A stretch of 47,247 nt of DNA, taken from positions 1-47,247 of the forward strand of contig JAGONM010000028.1 of the NCBI GenBank assembly GCA_017993055.1, read 5' to 3'. Within the stretch, counting starts at the first letter, position 1. Each line of letters opens with the position of its first letter. The position numbers and the translations under genes were made by a program. The notes under the pieces are model-generated. The model did not search any database. It was not told the origin of the DNA and saw only the letters and a list, made by a program, of their open reading frames with translations. Origin of the DNA: Armatimonadota bacterium (GTDB lineage Bacteria; Armatimonadota; UBA5829; DTJY01). This document shows, piece after piece, positions 32,222 through 40,603 of this stretch.

Positions 32222-33793
32222 TCATCTGCCGCCTTTCTCCTGCTGTCCCGGTTTCGGCCTGCCCTTGCCGCCGGTGTTGATCGTCTGTCCGTCGCGGATG
32301 GGGGATGCGCTCATGGTGATCAGCTTGTCGCCTGGGCGCACGCCTTCCTTGATCGCTATGGCGCCGCCGTCCTCGATTCCCGTCAGTACCGGCTGGCGTT
32401 TCGCCCTGCCGCCGGCGTCCACCTTCATGATGTAAGAGCCCCGGTCGTCCTCCTGGACTGCCTCTCTGGGTACAACCAGGGCGCTCTTCACACGCTCGAC
32501 TTCCAACGATACTCGAGCGAACATGCCCGGTTTGAAGACGCCCTCGCGGTTGCTCAGTACTGCTCGAACCGTGAACTGCCTGCTCTGAGTGTCTGCCGCC
32601 GGGTTGATCTGGATGACGCTCGCCGTGAACTCCCTGCCCGGCATTGCGTCCAGTGCGATCCTGGCGGGCTGGCCGATGTGGACTCTCGGGATGATCTCCT
32701 CGGGTACGGCGATGGTGACCCAGATCTGCTTGACGAACTGCACGGAAATGATCGGCTGGCCGGGCGCGGCCACGGCTCCCGGGTCCATTAACCGCTTTGT
32801 CACCACGCCGTCCAGGGGAGACTTCAGGACGGTGTCGGCGCGCTTCGCCTTCGCGCTGTCGAGGCCCGCCCGCGCCGCCGCGATCCCCGATCTCAGGGCC
32901 GCCAGGCTCTGCTCATAGGCGGGCTTCTGCGCCGCGTTCGCCTGCGCGTACTCGAGGGAGGCTTTGGCTTGGGCCACTTTCGCGCTCGCCGCTTCGATGT
33001 CGGCCTTGCCTTTTGTCTCGACTATGCTTCTCTGCTGCTGGACGGCCTCTCTCTGGGCGAGCGCCGACTTCAGCTGACCGCGTGCGATCTCCAGGGCGGC
33101 TTTCTGCACGCTGACGGCTGCCTCTGCGTCATCTACCTGCTGTCGGGAGACAAACCCCTTCTCGAGCAGGTTGCGCATCCGGTTCGCCTTGGCGTTCGCG
33201 TTCGCCAGGTTCGCCTCCGCGCCGTTGATCCCGGCCTGTGCGTTCTCGACCTTCGACTGAGCGTCGCTCAGGTTCGCGGAAGCGGCCGCGAGTTGGGCCG
33301 TGTAGTTTGCCTTCACCTGGTTGTAGTCGGCGGTTGCGCTCGCCACGGCCGCTTCCTGCTGCTTGATCTGAGTGTTGACCGAGACGTTCGCCGGCCCCTG
33401 AATGAGCTGAGCCTGCGCTAGGCGGTACTCGGCCTCGGCCAGATTCGCCGAGGCCTGCTGGACGTTCGCCTCGACCTCCGACGGGTCTATCCGCACGAGC
33501 ACCTGGCCCTTCCGGACCCGGTCGCCCTCTCTGAGTTCCAGGAACTGAATCCGCCCGGTAATCTTGGAGGCGATGCCCACGTCCAGCGGTGCTTCCACCG
33601 TGCCGGTGGCGTCGAACCGCCGGACCACGTCTCGTATCTGGGGCGAGGCCGTAGACACGGCCGGCGCGACTTGGGACCGCGCCGCGCGCTGGTTCGCCTG
33701 GCCGGCGGCCTCCATCCGATACTGGGCCACCCGCCAGCCGATCAGTATCGCGAGTAAGAGCGCGGGGATTATCAGCAGGGGAAGTCGTTTCAT
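32222..33793 (-). CDS. RND efflux periplasmic adaptor (membrane fusion protein)
   Basis: This 523-residue adaptor begins with a membrane anchor (LPLLIIPALLLAILIGW) and has the usual order of beta-barrel, lipoyl half, coiled-coil hairpin, lipoyl half, beta-barrel. Lipoyl motifs are GRIQFLELREGDRVRKGQVL and SPLDGVVTKRLMDPGAVAAPGQPI. The alpha-helical hairpin, rich in Ala, Gln and Lys (about 108-305), is longer than in AcrA, suggesting a wide periplasm or an unusual outer-membrane partner. GGGAG lies 6 bases before ATG 33793. It is first in the operon with the pump and MarR regulator and has a strong promoter. Confidence 0.92.
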   Translation of the reverse strand: MKRLPLLIIPALLLAILIGWRVAQYRMEAAGQANQRAARSQVAPAVSTASPQIRDVVRRFDATGTVEAPLDVGIASKITGRIQFLELREGDRVRKGQVLVRIDPSEVEANVQQASANLAEAEYRLAQAQLIQGPANVSVNTQIKQQEAAVASATADYNQVKANYTAQLAAASANLSDAQSKVENAQAGINGAEANLANANAKANRMRNLLEKGFVSRQQVDDAEAAVSVQKAALEIARGQLKSALAQREAVQQQRSIVETKGKADIEAASAKVAQAKASLEYAQANAAQKPAYEQSLAALRSGIAAARAGLDSAKAKRADTVLKSPLDGVVTKRLMDPGAVAAPGQPIISVQFVKQIWVTIAVPEEIIPRVHIGQPARIALDAMPGREFTASVIQINPAADTQSRQFTVRAVLSNREGVFKPGMFARVSLEVERVKSALVVPREAVQEDDRGSYIMKVDAGGRAKRQPVLTGIEDGGAIAIKEGVRPGDKLITMSASPIRDGQTINTGGKGRPKPGQQEKGGR

Positions 33794-33821
33794 GGGTTCT
33801 CCCGAATGAGCTGGCCGATCA

Positions 33822-33836
33822 CTATAGTTAATATAG
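33822..33836 (-). promoter_or_regulatory. MarR-type operator candidate
   Basis: An inverted repeat with arms CTATA and TATAG around GTTAA overlaps the -10 box of the efflux promoter. Size, AT-richness and position fit a MarR dimer site; the MarR gene closes this operon. Confidence 0.55.
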
Positions 33837-33858
33837 CTTAAGTATCCCTGCGTGTCAA
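33830..33858 (-). promoter_or_regulatory. Strong sigma70-like promoter of the efflux operon
   Basis: On the minus strand, TTGACA (33858-33853) and TATATT (33835-33830) are 17 bases apart, pointing to the adaptor gene about 37 bases downstream. Confidence 0.75.
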
Positions 33859-33914
33859 CTGGGTCGGGGATGGAGATTGGCCGGGCGGGGGTTGTCCGCG
33901 ATCTTCGCAGATGA

Positions 33915-33951
33915 CCGGGGCCCGACGGCGCTGTGCACTGCCGGGCCCCGG
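33915..33951 (-). terminator. GC-rich hairpin, probable terminator
   Basis: CCGGGGCCCG (33915-33924) pairs perfectly with CGGGCCCCGG (33942-33951). It lies between the end of the DUF4332 gene and the efflux promoter, where a terminator is expected. A long T-run is lacking. Confidence 0.5.
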
Positions 33952-33990
33952 TTTCGACAGGGTGCGGGGTCTCGTACCGCTCCGCGCGAG

Positions 33991-34395
33991 TCAGTAAGTG
34001 ACTACTCGCGGCAGCTTCTTCGCCTGCTCGATCCAGTCCGCTACCTGGTCGGCGGTCGGGAGCCTGCGAGTGAGGTTCTTCTCGGCGTTCACTTCGCCGA
34101 GCTTTGCGACGAGGTTCTCCGCGCTGCGCTGGGCAAGCTCCGGAACGGTGTCTACGCCGGCCGCTTCGAGCAGATCCGCGAACTCCGATCCGATGCCCTT
34201 GATCCGCGCAAGGTCCGCCCTGTTCACCCACTCCAGTATCAGCTTCTCGCCCACGTCTATTTTCCCGGCAAGGTCCTCACGGCCCTTCTTGCCCGCGCCT
34301 GCCTCCAGGAGTTTCTCGACGGTGTTCACCCCCGCCGACTCCAGCTTGGCGGCGTATACGTCGCCTATGCCTTCGATATCTGCGATATTCGCCAT
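33991..34395 (-). CDS. DUF4332 / helix-hairpin-helix protein
   Basis: This 134-residue protein has two helix-hairpin-helix units: IADIEGIGDVYAAKLESAGV (4-23) and LARIKGIGSEFADLLEAAGV (62-81), each with the GIG turn and a following helix. This is the DUF4332 layout, thought to be a nucleic-acid or protein interaction module. There is no catalytic motif. It sits 48 bases downstream of the HerA-like ATPase gene with AAAGGAG before its start, so they are probably co-transcribed. A link to DNA handling is plausible but not shown. Confidence 0.85.
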   Translation of the reverse strand: MANIADIEGIGDVYAAKLESAGVNTVEKLLEAGAGKKGREDLAGKIDVGEKLILEWVNRADLARIKGIGSEFADLLEAAGVDTVPELAQRSAENLVAKLGEVNAEKNLTRRLPTADQVADWIEQAKKLPRVVTY

Positions 34396-34443
34396 TGTTT
34401 TAGCTCCTTTCTGATCCGGGACTAACGACGGTTGTCGGGCGTC

Positions 34444-35916
34444 TCAGCGCCTGGAACCGCCGAACATTGACCCCAACACGCCGCGTATGATCTGCCGACC
34501 TATCTGGCTCCCGATGGAGCGGGCCGCGCTCTTTGCGAGCGCCTCAGCCATGCTCTCTCGCTGTCTTGCCGGTTTCTGCTTGCGAGCCTCCTTCTCGGCC
34601 GCGACCTGAGCCGCCTCCCTCGCAGCCGACTCCTGTGCCTGAACTGCGCGCGCCTGCAGCAGCTCATGGGCTGATTCGCGGTCTACTACCTTCTCGTAGT
34701 GCCCGAACAGGACCGACGAGTTGATGATCCCCTGCCTCTCAACGTCCGTTACCGCTCCGATACGGCTCCACGGCGGACACACGAGTGCGCGGTCCACTAT
34801 GCCCGGAGTGCCCTTCTCGTCCAGGAACGATATCAGGGCCTCGCCTACGCCCATCTGAGTGATCGTCGTCTCCACGTCGAGGTCCGGGTTGGAGCGGAAA
34901 GTCTCCGCGGCCGCCCTCACCGCCTTCTGATCTCTCGGAGTGAACGCCCGCAGGGCGTGCTGTACCCGGTTGCCCAACTGCCCCAGAACCGTATCCGGGA
35001 TGTCTAGCGGGTTCTGAGTGACGAAGTAGACGCCCACGCCCTTCGACCTTATCAGTCGCACGACCTGCTCGATCTTCTCCAGCAGGCTCTGCGGCGTGTC
35101 CGTGAAGAGCAGATGAGCCTCGTCGAAGAAGAAAACGAGCTTCGGCTTCTCGGGATCGCCTACTTCGGGCAGGGCCTCGAACAGCTCCGAGAGCAGCCAG
35201 AGCAGGAAGGTCGAGTAGAGCTTGGGGTACTGCATCAAGGAGTCCGACGCCAGCAGGTTGATGACGCCCCTGCCGTTGGAGTCCGTCTGGATGAAGTCCT
35301 GGAGGTTCAGCCCGGGCTCTCCGAACAGCCTCTCCCCGCCCTGTTCCTCGAGTTGAAGGAGCCCGCGCTGTATCGCCCCCACGCTGGCAGCGGATATGTT
35401 GCCGTATTGCGTCGTGTATTCGCCCGCATTGTCGCCGACGTGCCGCAGCATCGCCTGGAGGTCGTTCAGGTCCAGCAGCAGCAGTCCGTTGTCGTCGGCG
35501 ATCCTGAACGCCATGGAGAGCACGCCGCTTTGTATCTCGTTCAGGCTCAAAATGCGGCTGAGCAGCAGCGGTCCCATCTCCGAGATCGTCGTGCGGACAG
35601 GATGTCCCTTTTGGCCGAAGAGGTCCCAGAACACGACCGGGCATCCCGAGAACCCGAAGTCCGAGAGCCCCATCTTCGTCACGCGCTCGGCTACCTTCGG
35701 GTTGTCCGAGCCCGGCTGGCTGATGCCGGACAGGTCGCCCTTGACGTCGGCCGCGAAGACCGGCACCCCGATTCGGCTGAATCGCTCGGCGATCACCTGC
35801 AGCGTTACGGTCTTGCCGGTGCCCGTCGCCCCTGCTACCAGGCCGTGGCGGTTCGCCATCTTCGGCAGCATGTACTGCTCCCACTGCCCCTTGCCTATAA
35901 GTAATGGTTCGCTCAT
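34444..35916 (-). CDS. HerA-like ATPase (DUF853 / YjgR family)
   Basis: A 490-residue P-loop ATPase of the HerA/FtsK group. Walker A is GATGTGKT (29-36), Walker B is [12 protein letters not shown], and further HerA-type features are [10 protein letters not shown] and [16 protein letters not shown]. The C-terminus has a charged Ala/Gln/Lys-rich segment and a glycine/arginine end. The DUF853 role is unknown; a DNA-pumping or bipolar helicase activity is expected from the fold. GGAGG 5 bases before ATG 35916 fixes the start; the frame also has ATG 35937, whose leader would contain that site. Confidence 0.9.
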   Translation of the reverse strand: MSEPLLIGKGQWEQYMLPKMANRHGLVAGATGTGKTVTLQVIAERFSRIGVPVFAADVKGDLSGISQPGSDNPKVAERVTKMGLSDFGFSGCPVVFWDLFGQKGHPVRTTISEMGPLLLSRILSLNEIQSGVLSMAFRIADDNGLLLLDLNDLQAMLRHVGDNAGEYTTQYGNISAASVGAIQRGLLQLEEQGGERLFGEPGLNLQDFIQTDSNGRGVINLLASDSLMQYPKLYSTFLLWLLSELFEALPEVGDPEKPKLVFFFDEAHLLFTDTPQSLLEKIEQVVRLIRSKGVGVYFVTQNPLDIPDTVLGQLGNRVQHALRAFTPRDQKAVRAAAETFRSNPDLDVETTITQMGVGEALISFLDEKGTPGIVDRALVCPPWSRIGAVTDVERQGIINSSVLFGHYEKVVDRESAHELLQARAVQAQESAAREAAQVAAEKEARKQKPARQRESMAEALAKSAARSIGSQIGRQIIRGVLGSMFGGSRR

Positions 35917-35974
35917 TTTGCCTCCATGAGGGCACACCCTCGGTTCTGCATGTTGTCGGCCCGCGGTGCATCAG

Positions 35975-36529
35975 TCACGCGAGGTACGTGTCCCGCAGGC
36001 GGTCTAGCAGTGCGTGGTATCGCTCGTGGACTCCCGGGCCGATGCGTTCCTGCTCTATCTGCTCGAAGCCCTCGGCCAATCGGGCATGCTGCTCGGGGGT
36101 CAGACGGCTCTCGGCGATGGTGAAGAGAACATCATTCTCCTTCTCGATATGCTCGCCGAGCAGGCGCGCGTACCCGTGAGCCGCATCCGCGAACGCGGAA
36201 GCGGCCCCTGATGCGCCTTCGCGCAGGCCGCGCAGAGCATCGCCCATCGCGCGGATATACTCCCGTCCGCCAGTATGCTCCGCCAGCATCACTCCTATCG
36301 GTCCGTTCTCCCTGGGAACGCCGGCGCTCTCCAGCGCCGGGAAGAGCAGGTCCTCTTCCTTCCCGTGGTGACATCGGTCCGCAAAGGTTTTCAGGAAGTC
36401 AACGATCTGCTCCACGTCGTCGAGCACCTTTCGATCGTCGGCCTCGATTCTCCCGGCGAGGCGGTCGAGCACGGCCAGGGCCACCTTGATGCCTTCATGT
36501 TCGTCTCGAAGGTCCTGAGTCGCGTACAT
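35975..36529 (-). CDS. Hemerythrin-domain protein
   Basis: This 184-residue four-helix protein carries the di-iron ligands of the hemerythrin HHE family: His11 (RDEHEGI), His55 and Glu59 (CHHGKEEDLLFP), His85 (LAEHTGG), His127 and Glu131 (GEHIEKENDVLF). Such proteins bind oxygen or nitric oxide, or help iron-sulfur repair, in the cytoplasm. This suits an organism that also carries an oxygen-sensitive glycyl radical enzyme. AAGGGGG lies 9 bases before ATG 36529. The frame is open far upstream, but that part is shadow of the alpha-galactosidase gene. Confidence 0.9.
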   Translation of the reverse strand: MYATQDLRDEHEGIKVALAVLDRLAGRIEADDRKVLDDVEQIVDFLKTFADRCHHGKEEDLLFPALESAGVPRENGPIGVMLAEHTGGREYIRAMGDALRGLREGASGAASAFADAAHGYARLLGEHIEKENDVLFTIAESRLTPEQHARLAEGFEQIEQERIGPGVHERYHALLDRLRDTYLA

Positions 36530-36691
36530 TGCAATGCACCCCCTTTGGCATTCGGCGTATGTAGTGTGTTCGGCGTCAGCGCAGCCGTGTCCTGCCGGGC
36601 GACGAGAGGGCGGCGGTCTTCGACTCCATATCATGTCCTTCTCGCCGGCATGGCTCTGCCGTTGTGGGGAGGTGAAGCCGCATCTTCGACT

Positions 36692-36720
36692 CATATATAG
36701 CCGTTCTTGCCGATCGGCAA
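36692..36720 (-). promoter_or_regulatory. Possible promoter with palindromic operator upstream of hemerythrin gene
   Basis: A perfect 14-bp palindrome, TTGCCGATCGGCAA (36707-36720), supplies a -35-like TTGCCG; TATATG follows after 17 bases (36697-36692). The leader to the start codon would be about 155 bases. The palindrome may instead belong to the end of the alpha-galactosidase gene. Confidence 0.35.
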
Positions 36721-36735
36721 ACGCGCCTGCACAGG

Positions 36736-38784
36736 CTAAGAGTAGCGGTAGAGCCGGAAGCTCCTGATGCTCGGCAGAGATACCTCGATCCCGTCCTCCG
36801 GTCGCTCGCATGTGAGCGCCGGCGAGTCGTCGGTCACGCTCTCGAAGCGCGTCGTGCGGGCGAGGAACTTCGGCCGGAAGCGGTATGACTCTCTGGGACT
36901 GTCCTCTCGGTACGCGATCAGGTATCCCGAGCCGGTCTTCGGGTCGTGCGACTGGAAGCCGGTCCACGTCGTCCCGTCCGGCATCTCGCCGAGCGGGAAC
37001 ATATGCCCCGCGTAGATCGCCGCCCGGTGCTGCTTGTACATGGCGATGAGCGGCTTCAACCGCTCCCTCGACTCCTCGGATATCGCTGCCAGCGACTCCC
37101 AGAACAACGGATTGGCGAACATCACCGTCGCCAGCAGGTATTCCGGCGTGTAGCCCTCCTCGTCGTTCGACAGCTCCATGTTCAGCTTCTGCGGCGGGAT
37201 GTACGGCGAGACCTGCCAGAGGTTGCGCAGGGTCTTCCATGGCAGGTAGCGACCGTTGTGGTCCATCGGCCGGTTCTGATAGCGGTTCTCCAGGAAGATG
37301 ATCCCATAATCCATGTAGTAATCGTAGATCGGGCGGTTCGTGCGCGTGGAATCCTGCGTGAACGTGAGGCCCGGGCGCTCGACGACCAACTCGTGCATCA
37401 GCCGCCGGAGCGCCTGGTAGTGATCGTAGAGATCGCCCTCCAGCGTATCGAAGCCGTCGCACTGGAAGGTGTCCATCTTGAACCGCTCGAACCCCTCGTC
37501 GTAGAACCGCAGGAAGTAATCCTTCATCCACTTGAAGCAGTCGGGGTTGCACAGCTCGATCCCGGTCAGCATGACGCCGCCGTAGCTCGGCTGGGTGTCG
37601 CATGGTGTCCGGTTGTTCGTCCGCGCGACCCAGTCCGGATGCTCCTTCAGCAGGTCGAGCGCGCCGTCGAGGCGGGTGGGGACCATCCACAACTCGAGTT
37701 TGACGCCGAGTTCCTTCGCCCGCTTGCAGAGTGGCGCGAACCCATTCGGGAACTTCTGGGGATCGGGGTCGCCGCCCATGACGTGCTTCGTCCATCCCGC
37801 GTCAACCGCCACGCTCTCGATCCCGAGTTCCGCGGCGGCCTCGACCTCGGCGATCAGCTTCTCCTCGTTGATATCGGTGCTGAAGTCGCCCCAACTGTTC
37901 GCGCTGATGATGTAGTCGCGTTCGGGGACTGTCTTGTACCGCGCCTTCTGGTACTCCTTCAACGCGAGGATTCCGCCGTCGAGCCCGCCGGAATAGACGC
38001 CGAATGTGAACGCGTGCGTCCTCCGCGTCTCTCCCGCCGGCAGGTTGTGGAACCCCGCCCCGACACCCTGCACGTAGTCCTTCCTCACCTTGAAATCATA
38101 GTACAGGTGATAGAGCTGTGAGTTCGGGACGGGGCTTTCCTTGTAGCCAAACACTCCCTCGCCGTTGCCCTTTTCGATGAATATGTTGTTACCGACCAGC
38201 CTGTGCGCTTCCTTGGGTCCGTACTCGGGGGACAGAGGATTGTAGATGGGATAGTCAGTAATGTTGTCGAGCTTCCGGACGGTGGCGAGGTGGTTGGTGT
38301 AATCTGTCAGATCGTGCAGTTCGATGGCTGTGGCTGTTGAGTCGTCGAAGTCAAGGAACAGCTCCTCTACAGCGGTGTAGTCAAGGCCGGAAGTATCAGC
38401 GTACGGAGTGAGTTCGAGCCATGCTCGGATTGCCGGGACTTCTGGGAAGATGTCGAAGCACTTTCTTATGCGAAACTCGAAGTCGTCGATGGTGAACTGA
38501 ACGCGAATGCAGGCTTTGCTGATGGGGGGCTCGATCACCTTGACATCAACAGATTGGACCTTTGACACGAGAAGGTTGTGGCTCCAGCCCTCCGTGGTGA
38601 TGTTCGATTCGGAGCCACCTGAGTGCCTGGACCAGTCGCGCCCGATTCGCCTGTCGATCAGGTGAGTCGTCCACAACCCCTGATGGGTTGCCCACACGCG
38701 CTCGATGCGGGAGTTCCCGAGCGTGACGGCATCGCCTTCCCGGATGAAGTAGCAGTCCTCAAATCGCAGTTCCTGTTTAGGCAT
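36736..38784 (-). CDS. Alpha-galactosidase-like glycoside hydrolase (GH36 type)
   Basis: This 682-residue enzyme has an N-terminal beta-sandwich and then a TIM barrel with GH36/GH27 features: VAVDAGW, KLELWMVPTRL and the nucleophile motif FKMD438TFQ. Asp478 (FTQDSTRT) is a candidate acid/base. It lacks a signal peptide and so probably cleaves imported alpha-galactosides. GH36 also includes N-acetylgalactosaminidases and raffinose-family transglycosidases, so the exact substrate is open. It lies 30 bases downstream of the PIN toxin gene on the same strand; a link between them is unlikely. Confidence 0.88.
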   Translation of the reverse strand: MPKQELRFEDCYFIREGDAVTLGNSRIERVWATHQGLWTTHLIDRRIGRDWSRHSGGSESNITTEGWSHNLLVSKVQSVDVKVIEPPISKACIRVQFTIDDFEFRIRKCFDIFPEVPAIRAWLELTPYADTSGLDYTAVEELFLDFDDSTATAIELHDLTDYTNHLATVRKLDNITDYPIYNPLSPEYGPKEAHRLVGNNIFIEKGNGEGVFGYKESPVPNSQLYHLYYDFKVRKDYVQGVGAGFHNLPAGETRRTHAFTFGVYSGGLDGGILALKEYQKARYKTVPERDYIISANSWGDFSTDINEEKLIAEVEAAAELGIESVAVDAGWTKHVMGGDPDPQKFPNGFAPLCKRAKELGVKLELWMVPTRLDGALDLLKEHPDWVARTNNRTPCDTQPSYGGVMLTGIELCNPDCFKWMKDYFLRFYDEGFERFKMDTFQCDGFDTLEGDLYDHYQALRRLMHELVVERPGLTFTQDSTRTNRPIYDYYMDYGIIFLENRYQNRPMDHNGRYLPWKTLRNLWQVSPYIPPQKLNMELSNDEEGYTPEYLLATVMFANPLFWESLAAISEESRERLKPLIAMYKQHRAAIYAGHMFPLGEMPDGTTWTGFQSHDPKTGSGYLIAYREDSPRESYRFRPKFLARTTRFESVTDDSPALTCERPEDGIEVSLPSIRSFRLYRYS

Positions 38785-38814
38785 GGGTGTTATCAGCAGG
38801 AGACCGGAAGATCA

Positions 38815-39213
38815 TCACGGCGGTGCATAGCGGCAGAAACCGGCGGCATCGAAGTGCCCGTCGAACCCGAGATACAGGCTGGTGTTCATCTCACGCATCA
38901 CGACAAAGCTGACTGCATCAACCAGGCTCAGATCAGCTTGTCGGGCCTGTCGCAGGTACTCGACGGCTCTAGTGTGAAGCTCTCCATCTACCCAGACCAG
39001 AGTGAAGTTGACCGCATCATCCAGGAAGTCGAGGGCGGTCTTGAGTCCCAGACGGCGTTGAAGGAGCGCAGCCGATTCTACCAGTACATAGCCGTGAGTG
39101 ACTATCTCCTCGTCAGCTCTCTGAGCGGCCTCAAACAAGCGCAGGGCTTCCTCGTGGTCCTTGTCGCCTGTGTCAGCCATGGCGTAGACGGCGGATGTGT
39201 CGAGGAAGATCAT
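38815..39213 (-). CDS. vapC: PIN-domain ribonuclease toxin, VapC type
   Basis: This 132-residue PIN-domain protein has the acidic residues for metal-dependent RNA cleavage: Asp5 (FLDTSAV), Glu46 (VLVESAAL), Asp99 (LSLVDAVSF) and Asp118 (GFDGHF). Its start overlaps the stop codon of the upstream antitoxin gene by 4 bases, the usual VapBC arrangement. VapC toxins cut tRNA or rRNA when the antitoxin is lost. Confidence 0.9.
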   Translation of the reverse strand: MIFLDTSAVYAMADTGDKDHEEALRLFEAAQRADEEIVTHGYVLVESAALLQRRLGLKTALDFLDDAVNFTLVWVDGELHTRAVEYLRQARQADLSLVDAVSFVVMREMNTSLYLGFDGHFDAAGFCRYAPP

Positions 39214-39449
39214 CGGAAGTCCTCGGACAGCGCTTCGTCATGCCGCTCGGCGATGTCTTTGTATCCCGATGCGCCCGCACTTATGAAATGGAAAGTCTTA
39301 CCGGCTATTCCCCGGGATCTCGCCTTACCCTCCAGGTGTTCGTGCAGTATATCCCTGACGACCGCCGACATAGACCTGCGCTGTCGGTGCGCCGTCTCGC
39401 GTAGCTTCTCGTATGTGGGTTCATCTATCTGCATCTGGGTCCGTACCAT
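39210..39449 (-). CDS. vapB: VapB-type ribbon-helix-helix antitoxin
   Basis: This 79-residue protein opens with a ribbon-helix-helix domain (TQMQIDEPTYEKLRETAHRQ, then SMSAVVRDILHEHLEG) that binds DNA as a dimer. The C-terminal part (about 45-79) should wrap the toxin. GGAGG lies 8 bases before ATG 39449; ATGs at 39470 and 39503 are in frame but lie inside the promoter. It should repress its own operon through the palindrome at 39468-39490. Confidence 0.85.
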   Translation of the reverse strand: MVRTQMQIDEPTYEKLRETAHRQRRSMSAVVRDILHEHLEGKARSRGIAGKTFHFISAGASGYKDIAERHDEALSEDFR

Positions 39450-39467
39450 CTCGACCACCTCCGCATA

Positions 39468-39497
39468 CATTATACCATCATGATGTAATGTAAGCAA
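39468..39497 (-). promoter_or_regulatory. vapBC promoter with overlapping palindromic operator
   Basis: On the minus strand, TTGCTT (39497-39492) and TATAAT (39474-39469) are 17 bases apart. The spacer holds a perfect palindrome, CATCATGATG (39476-39485), with flanking CATTA and TAATG, giving symmetry over 39468-39490. This is the expected site for VapB autorepression. Confidence 0.75.
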
Positions 39498-39643
39498 CAT
39501 CATGCCGCGTGCAAGACATGAATCTGCGTCTATCCGAGTCTCCGACTCGCCGCCAATCCAGGAACAATCATACCCACAGGCAAGAGAGTCATAGGTATCA
39601 GCACTGCGTTCACTGGTCGGTCATGTCAGACCCGTGCATCACA

Positions 39644-40603
39644 TCAAGTCCTGGTCGGCCGCTTGGCGACTCGGGTGCCGCGGCTCTTGACCGATGCATC
39701 CGCCACGACGCCGATCAGGATCACCAGGCCGATCACCGCGAACTCGTAGAACGTCGGGATGCCGACGAGGATGATCCCGTTGTACATCACCCTCATGATG
39801 CTCGCGCCGATGATGATCCCCAGCACCGTGCCCTCTCCGCCGCGCATCGAGCATCCCCCCAGAACCGCCGCCGCGATCGCATAGAGCTCATACGCCTGTC
39901 CGGTAGTCGCCGGCTGAACGGAGTTCGTGTAGGACGCGTGCAGTATCCCCGCGATCCCCGCCAGCACCGCGCAGGCCAGGTACGCTCCCGTCTGCATCCG
40001 GTCCACCTTCACGCCGGAGTAACGCGCCGCGTCCGGGTTTCGCCCGATCGCGTACAGGTAGCGGCCGTAGACCGTGTACCGCATGAAGAAATGCGCGATG
40101 ATGCCCACGACTATCAGTATCACGACCGGCGCGGGAATGCCCAGCCAGTCGCCGTTGCCCAGCAGCCTGAACCCGGGGAATCGCTCTCCGAAACCCATCG
40201 TCTCGTCCTCGGTCAAGCCGCGCGCCAGACCCCTCAGTATCAGCATCGAGCAGAGGGTGACGATGAACGGCTGGAGCTTGAGTCGGGTTATCAGCGCCCC
40301 GTGCGCCAGCCCGATGACGACGCAGATGCCGAGCACTATCAGGCTCGCGGTCCAGGGCGACATGCCGAACTCGTTCACGGCGTACGCGACGAACAGCCCG
40401 GTGAAGGCGATTACCGAGCCGACGGAGAGGTCTATCCCGCCGGAGAGGATCACGATCCCCTCGCCGATGGCGAACACCGCCAGCAGGGCGATCTGGCGGC
40501 TCAGGTTCTGCAGGTTCGTCGTGCCGATGAACGTGTCGCTCTTCAGGTATATAGCCACGCAGAGCGCCGCCAGCAGGACGGCCATCCCGAGTGTCTTCCT
40601 CAT
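39644..40603 (-). CDS. Sugar ABC transporter permease (RbsC type), second system
   Basis: This 319-residue protein has 8-10 membrane segments and the hallmark VILSGGIDLSVGSVIAFTG. The cytoplasmic loop is GRNPDAARYSGVKVDRMQTGAYLACAVLAG. Its start overlaps the ATPase stop codon by 4 bases, so the two are coupled. It is the last gene of an operon with the ATPase, binding protein, flavoprotein and zinc dehydrogenase. It is clearly different from the permease at 25503-26486, so the two systems probably import different sugars. Confidence 0.92.
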   Translation of the reverse strand: MRKTLGMAVLLAALCVAIYLKSDTFIGTTNLQNLSRQIALLAVFAIGEGIVILSGGIDLSVGSVIAFTGLFVAYAVNEFGMSPWTASLIVLGICVVIGLAHGALITRLKLQPFIVTLCSMLILRGLARGLTEDETMGFGERFPGFRLLGNGDWLGIPAPVVILIVVGIIAHFFMRYTVYGRYLYAIGRNPDAARYSGVKVDRMQTGAYLACAVLAGIAGILHASYTNSVQPATTGQAYELYAIAAAVLGGCSMRGGEGTVLGIIIGASIMRVMYNGIILVGIPTFYEFAVIGLVILIGVVADASVKSRGTRVAKRPTRT

